NCBI GenBank assembly: GCA_028753945.1
Contig: JAPNXP010000001.1
Location: 8,360,501-8,424,500, forward strand
Reading direction: 5' to 3'
Length of the DNA stretch: 64,000 bases
Source: Hexactinellida sp. DTS-2022
Lineage: Eukaryota > Porifera > Hexactinellida
The stretch's first letter is position 1, and every line of letters begins with the position of its first letter. The position numbers and the translations under genes were made by a program. Below are positions 1 to 11,100 of the stretch, in pieces. The notes beneath the pieces are model-generated. The model searched no databases. It saw only the letters and a list, made by a program, of their open reading frames with translations, and was not told the DNA's origin.

Positions 1-39
1 ATTATTGTATGCAAATACGTATATCTGATTGTCCAGATA

Positions 40-1117
40 GTATATTATCAATTAATTAAAGTGATAGGATACAACCAACTCTATAAGATTCAATATCACC
101 TTGCTGGTAACTTCTGGGCCCTGGTCGTGTTGAATGACGTGAGGAACACCATAGGTAAGATAGATCTCCTGAAGTTTGCTCAATACCTCTTTGGTTGTCT
201 TGGTCTTCAGAGCACGAGCAACCACAAACTTAGTTAGATAACATACAATAACTAGTATGTGGTGAAATCCAAAGGAGTTTGCCGGCATGTCACATACAAG
301 GTCGATTCCACAATGTTTCCTAGGTTCTTCAGGTGGTGAAATGGGTTGAAGTTCTCGTTGAGGTTGGGGTGGGAGTGAAGCAGTTATTTGACACTGATGA
401 CAGGTTTTGATTTAGGAATAATCTTAACTAAAAATACTGGCAATAGTTTTAAATAATTGATCACAATTGCTTACATAATTTTCAACGTCTTTGTATAATC
501 CCATCCAAGTGTACTTAGAGCGAATAGCATGAATCGTTGTTCGCATTCCAGCATGGGTTACATCATGGTGGTACTGAATAATCTCCAAAACTTCAGATTG
601 AGTTGGTACTTGGAGGAATGTTTCTCTTCCGTTAGAATCGCGAACACACTGAAAAATTAATATGAGATAACTAATTTTTCAGATCGTCAGAATTTCAAAC
701 CCAATTCTTGTGTTCAGATCAAAAACACTTATTTTTTTATTAATTAACTCGTAATTCATTTATTAATTTATTAATAAGGGAACACAAACATGCATAAATG
801 TTTGGAAGGGTTCGTTAAAATGTAACATTAGTTACATTACGCCAACAAGTTAGGGGGTGACTAGTAAAGTGTGATAACTAAGGCTTGTGCAAAAAGCGTG
901 ACAAAAGAGAGGATTTTACGCATTACGCGGAACGGTTGGAACCATAAACAACTTTACAACGTAAAGAACAGCTAACCCTGAATAGTTTGTCTCCTTCTTC
1001 AACTCTATACACACTGCACTTACGAATGAAATTATTCCTCCTTTGCTTCTTCCATTCTGAAGGGATAGTTTTCTTCTTCAGATATTCACGGATTTGTTCG
1101 AGTTCGACTGTATCCAT
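40..1117 (-). mobile_element. Fossil integrase region (Ty3/Gypsy-like or Ginger-type element)
   Basis: Minus-strand fossil. Conceptual reading shows parts of a retroviral-type integrase: an N-terminal segment at about 923-1117, a zinc-binding (H2C2-like) region at about 380-700, and part of the catalytic core at 52-288 containing YLTKFVVARAL and YGVPHVIQHDQGPE. No reverse transcriptase, gag or long terminal repeats are seen in the window, and the fossil runs to the window edge. A Ginger-type DNA transposon, which uses the same integrase fold, is therefore as possible as a Gypsy LTR element. It looks broken, with several breaks, and old. Family assignment is from motif recognition only. Confidence 0.6.
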
Positions 1118-1359
1118 TATTTCAAATTGGGTTTGACAGGTAATTTCCTAAAGCAAATACAAAGTCAGTTAGTTAGTAAATACTTGAAAATGTTGTTTAA
1201 ATACGCATTCGAATTAATAAATGATGTCATTGTTATGGAGTATTTACTTTGCAATAAAAACACTGAAGTTAATTGTACATACTCAAAATACGACAGTACT
1301 CAAAATACGTCGATAAATTGGTTATCCATGGTTTGGTTAATGAAAAGTACTCAAAATAC

Positions 1360-2025
1360 GACGGTACTCAAATACGTCGAAACAGAGCTCCAACCTGGAC
1401 TCAACCCAGATAACTTAATGACTGACTTCGAAAAAGGTGCAATCCGAGCATTCCAAGAAGCGTTTCCCGGACTAAACTGTACAGCTGCTTTTTTCATCTT
1501 AGTCAGAGTGTTTGGCGATGAATACAAGCCGCAGGTTTGCAGCACGACTACCAAACCGATCCTGATTTCGCTTCATGGCTGCGTTGCCTTCCAGCTTTAG
1601 CATTCTTACCTCCTGGTGAAGTAGTACAGGCATTTGATGATCTACTCTCAGCAGACGGATTTGATCCCCGAGGACTGGAAATTGCGAACTACTTCGAGGA
1701 CACATACATTGGACGACCAATCCGCCGTCGAAACCGTCAGCCCCCATTGTTCCCAATAGATCTTTGGAACGTGCATCAGCGTACAGTTGAGGATGAAGAT
1801 CGTACTAATAACCAAATCGAGGGATTTCATCGCGGATTTCAGTCCCTTATTGGTGCTCAAGTACCAAACGTCTTTCGTTTCATCGAGGTTCTAGGGAAGC
1901 AGCAGATGTTAAAAGAGATAGAATTGCAGCAGCTCATCGGAGGCCATGAGCCTCCATCAAAAAGGAAAAAATATCAATGTTGTGATGAACGAATTAAGAG
2001 TATCTTAATTAAACAATATTGCTGA
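1360..2025 (+). pseudogene. MULE-like transposase remnant
   Basis: The reading has LMTDFEKGAIRAFQEAFPGL, which resembles the 'DFE.A...A....FP' block of Mutator-like (MULE) transposases. It is followed at 1750-1900 by FPIDLWNVHQRT and a TNNQIEGFH block, the usual MULE 'W......RTNN..E..H' stretch. The two parts lie in different frames that overlap at about 1537-1600, and the expected His-rich piece between them is missing, so this is a broken copy of the C-terminal half of a transposase. No terminal inverted repeats could be paired. Downstream to 2449 there is no gene, only AT-rich sequence and the short repeat listed next. Confidence 0.6.
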
Positions 2026-2157
2026 AAGAACCAATTGCCAAGCTTTGAAAGGAATTTCATTTGTTATAATTTCTAATAATTTCTACTTTGTACTACCATT
2101 TTACTACCTTTATTACTTTCCAGTTTAAAAAAAATTACATACTATTATTAAACCTGG

Positions 2158-2243
2158 GGATGAATTGTCGCCGTGATGAATTATTAACGGTGATGAATAG
2201 TTCGTGGTGAATTGTTCGTGATGAATTGTTCGTGATGAATTGT
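2158..2243. repeat. Degenerate short tandem repeat
   Basis: Five or six imperfect copies of a 15-18 bp unit with the core GTGATGAATTGTTC follow one another, directly downstream of the MULE remnant. No gene is seen in the surrounding 2026-2449. Confidence 0.5.
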
Positions 2244-2449
2244 CGTAGACCCTGTCCATACTTGTCGATTTAATTTTCCATACTTTGAGTTCTTTCTTCA
2301 ATACTCTGGTTCTTCAAGACAACATCCTGTAATGTGACACTATATGGGACAAGAATTAGTTATCCATTTGCAGCTGTAAAAATATGAATGTAATTTTCTA
2401 GTCAGATTCCAGTTTCCTGCGGATTTGTCTTTTCGTTGAATCCTTTAAG

Positions 2450-2558
2450 CAGGGATGCCAACCTCTGGAAACAAAAAAGCAGGAGGTTTGCCATTTTTTG
2501 GCGGGAGTTTTATCAAAAAAGCGGGAGGTCGAAAATGAAAAAGCGGGAGACTCAAAAT
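2450..2558. mobile_element. CAGGG(A/T)TGCCAACC-family element end
   Basis: Starts CAGGGATGCCAACCTCTG and carries repeated GCGGGAGGT/GCGGGAGACT blocks. It is very similar, in opposite orientation, to 33842-33948, and related to the end at 27231-27342. Its left flank ctttaag is repeated exactly next to the 27342 end. It could be a short hAT-like MITE with a damaged right end, or the left end of something longer. Confidence 0.55.
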
Positions 2559-2630
2559 ATAAGCTATTTCTTTGAATCTATCATATAAAATAGAACCATA
2601 CAATATGATTAATTTGTATGTTTGAATATC

Positions 2631-3033
2631 TAGGGCTGAAACGAATATCCGAAATGTAACGAACGAACCTTTTTCTAAACGAACGAATATTCGAATATTC
2701 GTTCGTTTGGATGACTAAGCATTAAATCAATTTCTAGAGACAAATACATTGGAAAATAGGTTTTTATCATGTTACAATGGTATAATAATAGTTACGAAGT
2801 ATATTATACACAAGTTAACTAATAATCAGCTAGTTTAAGTGGGAATTTATTACTACGATATTTCTAAGCTATACAAAAGTCTTGTTGTTGTCCAAAATTA
2901 GTCAACGAATATCCGTTTCAATCTAATATTCGTCCAAACGAATTTTCGTCTCGTAACGAATATTCGTTTGCAAACGAACGAATATTCGTTCAATCATTTC
3001 GAACGAATATTCGGTATATTCGTTTCAGCCCTA
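2631..3033. mobile_element. hAT-like MITE, 8-bp target duplication
   Basis: Terminal inverted repeats TAGGGCTGAAACGAATA and its complement flank a 403-bp element rich in the motif ACGAATATTCG. The 8-bp direct repeat tgaatatc lies immediately outside both ends (2623-2630 and 3034-3041), as expected for hAT insertion. It has no coding capacity. Confidence 0.85.
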
Positions 3034-3062
3034 TGAATATCTACAATTAGGAAACGCTTATT

Positions 3063-3456
3063 ACTGTGCCGACACAGTTCTAATCTTAATGCCTTTATTA
3101 TTATTACTGTGCCGACTATACTATAGTATAGTGGGCCAGTATTGGAATCACTGCATTTATTTTTACTGTGCCGACTATACTATAGTATAGTGGCCCAGTA
3201 TTGAAATCACTGCCTTTATTATTACTGTGCCGACTATGCTATAGTATAGTGCCCAGTTCTAATCTTACTGCCTTTATTATTACTGTGCCGACTATACTAT
3301 AGTATAGTGGCCCAGTATTGGAATCACTGCCTTTATTATTTTTACTGTGCCGACTATACTATAGTATAGTGGCCCAGTATTGGAATCACTGCCTTTATTA
3401 TTACTGTGCCGACTATACTATAGTATAGTGGCCCAGTATTGGTCTTAGTGCTTTGG
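3063..3456. repeat. Tandem array with 18-bp perfect palindrome
   Basis: About seven copies of a ~60-bp unit. Most contain ACTGTGCCG followed by the perfect palindrome ACTATACTATAGTATAGT, then GGCCCAGT and an ACTGCCTTTATTATT spacer. Spacing varies through the (TTA)n linker. A second array of the same unit sits at 4690-5165. Confidence 0.8.
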
Positions 3457-4555
3457 TATATTATTATTAATATATTATACTTCCGTAGATCCTCCACAGA
3501 ACAGAGTTTAATTAACTAAGATACAAAATTTTCAGGATAGGTGTCTCATGGGTTACAGATGTGCACCTTGGGTCACGATTTTATATTTGATTTTTTTGGA
3601 CACATTTTCGCACCTGTTTAATGTTAGAAAAAGAACAATAAATTGTGCTCGAATATTCAAATTATATGCATTCGATAGAGAATTTAATTCTACACCTTGT
3701 CACAGTGCACGAATTTTGAAATTGGGCTTCGTTTGTGCCACAATTGAGTTGCAAATTTCCATTGTTTACTAACACTTAAGTTCAATTGAAAGTGTTAAAT
3801 CTAATTCTATTGTTTCAACTTGTGATTATTATATTGATTCCACTTGTGAGATCGAGTGGGCTTCTATTTCTAATTGAAAACTAAGATTTTACATTCCAAA
3901 CAACGACGGATTATGTGATTATATTTACTTCTGCGAAAATACTCTTGCACAATGGATATACTGACATATCTAATTCGAATTAATTCGTTCAGTGTTTAAC
4001 TCATAGAGACGGTTCCAGTTATATTATTGGGGTTGTCGAGTGCGCTGAATTCAAATATGATACATAGTGAAATTCAAATTAGATTAATAATTATTGCAAA
4101 TAATTCAATTTAATTTATTTTGCTGTACATAATAATAGTGTCAAATAATTAATAAATCAATAAAAAATATTTATACTAATTAGCTAAATTTAATTAATCT
4201 CAGAGATAATACAAGATAGAAACAAACTTTCAATTTATCAATTGGTCCTTATGCCACGTACCACCTATACAAGTGGGTCTTGACACCTTGAGGTGATGAT
4301 GACATCGTTAAAAAAATGTGTTTTTACAATTTTGTGAATTCTATATATAAATGGGTTGGTTGGTGTTGGGTGATGACCAAACACAGACATAAAAAATGCT
4401 GAGTCTTCACCTTTTATATTCTACTCAAACTTGAATATCTCTAAAATTATATGAACTAAATGGAAACTTCCACCACTCTAAGGGTCGATGCCTTCTGTAA
4501 CACCTTTTTGAAATAATTTAACACCTTCATAGTGATGATGACATGGCGAAAAAAA

Positions 4556-4678
4556 AATCCAAAATTGCAGCCTGTGCCGACAGCATGTTCCTTTGGAGGC
4601 ACTATCAATAAACCACCACCAAATATAGTGCCACCAAAGGAACATGCGTCGGCACAGGCTGCAATTTTGGATTTTTAT
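4556..4678. repeat. Long near-perfect hairpin (type copy)
   Basis: Arms of about 50 bp (starting TCCAAAATTGCAGCCTGTGC and ending with the complement, GCAATTTTGGA) surround a loop of roughly 20 bp containing CAATAAACCACC. One extra A in the left arm (GACAGCATG against GACGCATG) and one mismatch (GGAGGC against GGTGGC) recur in nearly all copies. Other plus-orientation copies are at about 6306-6423, 7513-7628, 8941-9058, 10439-10552, 11264-11380, 12097-12213, 12936-13052, 24119-24238, 24717-24835 and 26572-26690. Confidence 0.85.
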
Positions 4679-4689
4679 TATTATTTATT

Positions 4690-5165
4690 TTATTATTACT
4701 GTGCCGACTATACTATAGTATAGTGGCCCAGTATTGATCTTACTGCCTTTAATATTTTTACTGTGCCGACTATACTATAGTATAGTGGCCCAGTTCTAAT
4801 CTTACTGCCTTTAATAATATTATTATTTTTTTTACTGTGCCGACTATACTATAGTATAGTGGCCCAGTATTAGAATCACTGCCTTTATTTTTATTATTAT
4901 TATTACTGTGCCGACTATACTATAGTATAGTGGCCCAGTATTGGAATCACTGCCTTTATTATTTTTACTGTGCCGACTATACTATAGTATAGTGGCCCAG
5001 TTCTAATCTTACTGCCTTGGTTATTATTACTGTGCCGACTATACTATAGTATAGTGGCCCAGTTCTAATCTTAGTGCTTTGGTATATTATTACTGTGCCG
5101 ACTATACTATAGTATAGTGGCCCAGTTCTAATCTTAGTGCTTTGGTTAGTTATTATTATTATTCT
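4690..5165. repeat. Second palindrome-core tandem array
   Basis: About eight copies of the 3063-3456 unit (ACTGTGCCGACTATAC...) directly follow the first hairpin of the large array. Linkers are (TTA)n or TTTTTATTATT. The spacer alternates between 'AGTATTGGAATCACTGCC' and 'AGTTCTAATCTTACTGCC' versions, which suggests local duplication. Confidence 0.8.
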
Positions 5166-8100
5166 TCCGTAGCTCATCCACAGAACAGAGTTTGATTAAC
5201 TAACAACCCAAATTTGCAGGACAGGTGTCTCATGGGTTACAGATGTGCACCTGGGGTTACGATTTGTGATTAACAAATTTTGGACACATGTTTAACACCT
5301 TTCAAAATTTGTCTGGTCCATAACTCAAAGAATGTTATACTAAACCCCCAATTTTTATTTTATCTTTGGATTCATCTTCAAATTCTGCGTCTGATGGGTA
5401 AAGAAATTTTTAGTAATGGGTTTAATTTCTGCCATAAATGGGGGTTGAAATTTATTTGTTTACTCACACTTCAATTTCAGTAAACTGTTAAATCTAATTC
5501 CATTGTTTCAACTTGTAATAATTATATTGATTAAACTTGTTAAATCTTACACTATTGTTTAAACTTGCGATAATTATATTGATTCCACTTGTGAAATCGA
5601 GTAGGCTTCTATTTTCTATTTGAAAACTAAGATTTTACATTCCACAACAACGACAGATTATGTATTATATTTACTTCTGCATAGAATATTCTTGCACAAT
5701 GGATACATGACATATTTAATTCTAATTAATTAGCTCTGTGTTTAATGTATAGAAATGGTTCCAACTTCCAAATAGATTATTGGGATTATCGAGTGCGCTG
5801 AATTCAAATATGATAGTGAAATTCAATTTAAGTGAATAATTATTGCAAAAGATTGAACTTAATATATTTTGATGTACATAATATTGGTGTTAAATTATTA
5901 ATAGATTAATTAAATATTTATACAAATTATCTAAATTTCATTAATCTCAGAAATGATATAAGATAGAAACAAACTTTAAATTTATCAATTGGTCCTTATG
6001 GCACGTACCACCTATACAAGTGGATCTTGACACCTTAAGGTGATGATGACATCGTCAAAAAAATGTATTTTTACAATTTTGTGAATTAAATAATTCGCAT
6101 GGATTGTTTGGAGTTGGGTGAACACCCAACACGCACTTTAAGAAATGCTGACTCAGCACATATTATATTCTACTGAAACTTGAATATCTCTCAAATGAAG
6201 TGAGCTAAAACGAAACTTCCAACTCACTAAGGGTCGTTGCCTTTTGAATCACTTTTCTGAAATAGTTTAACACCTTCATAGTGATGATGACATGGCGAAA
6301 AAAAATCCAAAATTGCAGCCTGTGCCAACAGCATGTTCCATTGGAGGCACTATCAATAAACCACCACCAAAATATAGTGCCACCAAAGGAACATGCGTCG
6401 GCACAGCTGCAATTTTGGATTTTTATTATTATTATTATTGGTCCGTAGATCCTCCACACAACAGAGTTTTGGTAACTAAGAACTGAAATTTTCAGGATAT
6501 GTGTCTCATGGGTTACAGATGTGCACCTGGGGTCACGATTTTTGATTAAACTTTTTTGGACACATTTTTGCACCTGTTTAATATTGAAACAGGAGCAATA
6601 TATAGTACCCGAATATTCAATTTATATGCATTCGATAGAGAATTAAATTCTACACCTTTTCACAGTGCACGAATTTTCAAATTGTACTTAGTTTGTGCCA
6701 CAATTGAGTTGCAAGTTTCCTTTGTTTACTAACACTTCAGTTCAATTGAAAGTGTTAAATCTAATTCTATTGTTTCAACTCGTTATTATAATATTGATTC
6801 AACTTGTGAGATCGAGTAGGCTTCTATTTTCCAATTGGAAAAAAAGATTATATATTTCACAACAACGACAGATTATGTGATTATATTTACTTCTGCGAGA
6901 ATATTATTGCACTCTTAATATACTGACGTAATTAATTATAATTAATTCAGTCAGTATATTACTTATATAGATGCTATAATTTGTTTATTAGGGGTTATCG
7001 AGAGTGCTTAATTGAAATTTGATAACAAAATAATTAATTAATTATTCATGACAAAATAATTTAATTTAATAATTGTAAGTTGACATTGAAATTGGTGTTA
7101 AATAATAAATAATATTAATTATTATTTATACTAATTAATTAAATATCATAAATCTCAGAAATCAAATAAGATAGAAACAAACTTCCAATTTATCAATTGA
7201 TCCTTATGCCACGTAACACCTATAAAAGTGGGTCTTGACACCTTGAGGTGATGATGACATCGTAAAAAAAATGTGTTTTCACAATTTTGTGAATTATATA
7301 ATTCAAATGGGTCGGTTCGTTTTGGGTGATGACCCAGAGCTCACATAAATAATGCTGAGTCATCAGCTATTATATTCTACTGAAACTTGAATATCTTTGA
7401 AATGAAGTGAGCATAAACGAAATTTACAACTCAATAAGGGTCGTTGCCTACAGAAACACCTTTTTGAAATAATTTAACACCTTCATAGTGATGATGACAT
7501 GGAGCAAAAAAATCCAAAATTGCAGCTGTGCCGACAGCATGTTCCATTGGAGGCACTATCAATAAGCCACCACCAAAATATAGTGCCACCAAAGGAACAT
7601 GCGTCGGCACAGCTGCAATTTTGGATTTTTTATTATTATTATTTCTCCGTAGCAGGTGCCCTGGCCACACCTGTATACATAGAGGGCTGAAACTTGGCAT
7701 GTAGATTCGGAGTCGACGTCTAATTTGCACCTGGGGTTACGATTTTGTATTAACAAATTTTTGACACATCTTTAACACCTTTCAAAATTTGTCTGGTCCA
7801 TAACTTAAAAAATGTTTTACTAAACCCCAAATTTTTATTTCACATTTGGATTCGCCATAAAATTCTGCGTCTGATGGGAGAAGAAATTCTTCAATAAAGG
7901 GGTCAATTTCTGCCATAAATGGGGGTTGAAATTTCTTTGTTGACTCACACTTCAATTTCAGTAAAGTGTTAAATCTAATTCTATTGTTTCAACTTGTAAT
8001 AATTATATTGATTTAACTTGTTAAATCCTACTCTAGTGATTCAACTTGCGATAATTATATTGATTTAACTTATAAATTCCAGCTGGCTTCTATTTAATTT

Positions 8101-11100
8101 TAGTATTACTATACAATTGATTAAATTAAATAATATAATATAAGGAATTTGTTGACTCAACTCAACCAACCATGGATAACTTTGCTAAAATAAATAACTA
8201 ATAATATAATTTATTATCAATACATAATGAATGAATGGCATTAAACTAAAGATGGTTTATGATAGAACCGTTAAGATTTTACATTCCACAACAACGACAG
8301 ATTAAGTGATTATATTTATTTCGGCGAGAATATTCTTGCACAATTAATGACTGACTTAATTAATTATAATTAATTCATTTTGTATTTAACTTATAGACGG
8401 TTCCAAATAGATTATTGGGGTTATCGAGTGCGTGGAATTCAAATATTATAGTGAAATTCAATTTAAATTAATAATAATTGCAAATAATTGAACTTAATTT
8501 ATTTTGCTGAATATAATAATGGTGTAAAATAATAAATAAATAAATTAAATATTTATACTAATTAGATAAATTTCATTAATCTCAGAGATGATACAAGATA
8601 GAAACAAACTTTTAATTTATCAATTGGTCCTTATGCCAGGTACCACCTATACAAGTGGGTCTTGACACCTTGAGGTGATTATGACATCGTCAAAAAAATG
8701 TATTTTTACAATTTTGTTAATTCGATTTTTAAAATGGGTTAGTTGATGTTGGGTGATGACCCAACACTCACATAAAAAATGCTGAGTCATCAGCTATTAT
8801 ATTCTACTCAAACTTGAATATCTCTAAAATTATATGAACTAAATGGAAACTTCCACCACTCTAAGGGTCGATGCCTTCTGTAACACCTTTTTGAAATAAT
8901 TTAACACCTTCATAGTGATGATGACATGGCGAAAAAAAAATCCAAAATTGCAGCCTGCGCCGACAGCATGTTCTTTTGGAGGCACTATAAATAAACAACC
9001 AACAAAATATAGTGCCACCAAAGAAACATGCGTCGGCACAGGCTGCAATTTTGGATTTTTTTTTTTTCTCCGTAGACGGTGCCCTGGCCAGAGCTTAATT
9101 GTTGATGGGCTGAAACTTGGCATGTAGGTGCGATGGGACCGTCTAATTTGCACCTGGGGTTACGATTTTTCGTTAACAAATTTTTGACACATCTTTAACA
9201 CCTTTAAAAATTTGTCTGGTCCATAACTCAAAATATGTTTTACTAAACCCCCAAATTTTATTTCATATTTGGATTCGCCATAAAATTCTGCGTCTGATGG
9301 GAGAATATATTTTCCAATAAAGGGGTCAATTTCTGCCATAAATGGGGGTTGAAATTTCTTTGTTTACTCACACTTCAATTTCAGTAAAGTATTAAATCTA
9401 ATTCTATTGTTTCAACTTGTAATAATTATATTGATTTAACTTGTTAAATCCTACTCTAGTGATTCAACTTGTTAAATCCTACTCTAGTGATTCAACTTGC
9501 GATAATTATATTGATTTAACTTGTTAAATCCTACTCTAGTGATTCAACTTGCGATAATTATATTGATTTAACTTATAAATTCCAGCTGGCTTCTATTTAA
9601 TTCTAGCATTACTATACAATGGATTAAATTAAATTAATTTATATAAGGAATTTGTTGACTTTACTCAACTCACCGTGGATAACATTGCTAAAATAAATAA
9701 CTAATAATTTAATTTATTATCAATAAGTAATGAATGGCATTAAACTAAAGATGGTTTATGATAGAACCGTTAAGATTTTACATTCCACAACAACGACAGA
9801 TAAAGTGATTATATTTATTTCGCGAGAATATTCTTGCACAATTAATGTACTGACGTAATTTATTATAATTAATTCCTTTTGTATTTAACTTATAGACGGT
9901 TCCAATTGGATTATTGGGGTTATCAAGTGCGCTGAATTCAAATATGATAGTGAAATTCGATTTAAATTAATAATAAGTGCAAATAATTGAACTTTATGTA
10001 TTTTGCTGTACATAATAATGATGTTAAATTATTAATTTATTAATTAAATATTTATACTAATTAGCTAAATTTCATTAATCTCAGAGATGATACAAGATAG
10101 AAACAAACTTTCAATTTATCAATTGGTCCTTATGCCACGTACCACCTATACAAGTGAGTCTTGACACCTTGAGGTGATGATGACATCGTCAAAAAAATGT
10201 ATTTTTACAATTTTGTGAATTCGATATGTAAAATGGGTTATTTGCAGTTGGGTGAAGACCCAACACTCACATAAAAAATGCTGAGTCATCAGCTATTATA
10301 TTCTACTCAAACTTGAATATCTCTAAAATGAAGTGAACTAAATGGAAACTTCCGCCACTCTAAGGGTCGATGCCTTCTGTAACACCTTTTGATATATTTT
10401 AACACCTTCATAGTGATGATGACATGGCGAAAAAAAAATCCAAAATTGCAGCTGTGCTGACAGCATGTCCCATTGGAGGCACTATCAATAAACCACAACC
10501 AAAATATAGTGCCACCAAAGGAACATGCGTCGGCACAGCTGCAATTTTGGATTTTTTTTTCTCCGTAGACGGTGCCCTGGCCACACCTTTATACATAGAG
10601 AGCTGAAACTTGGCATGTAGCTGCGATGGGACCGTCTAATTTGCACCTGGGGTTACGAATTTTGATCAAATTATTTAAACACCTATTTAAACTAGTTAAG
10701 GCTCATAAAATGAAATAATTATTTTTGAGCTTGATAAATTTTACATGTACGGATAGAGAATTAAATTCTACACCTTTTCACAGTGCACGAAATTTTAAAT
10801 TGGGTTTCGTTATTGCCACAATAGAGTTTCAAGTTTCCTTTGTTTACTAATACTTCAGTCCATTGAAAGTGTTAAATCTAATTCCATTGTTTCAACTTGT
10901 AATAATTATATTGATTTAACTTGTTAAATCCTACTCTATTGATTCAACTTGCGATAATTATATTGATTAAACTTATAAATTCCAGCTGGCTTCTATCTAA
11001 TTGCAGTATTACTATACAATGGATTAAATAAAATCTAATTATATAAGGAATTTATTGACTTTACTCAAATCACCGTGGATAACATTGCTAAAATAAATAA

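Noticed and set aside
3063-5165. CRISPR-like array of regularly spaced palindromic repeats
   Set aside because: The window is eukaryotic, spacers are nearly identical low-complexity TTA linkers, and no cas genes exist; it is a tandem repeat.
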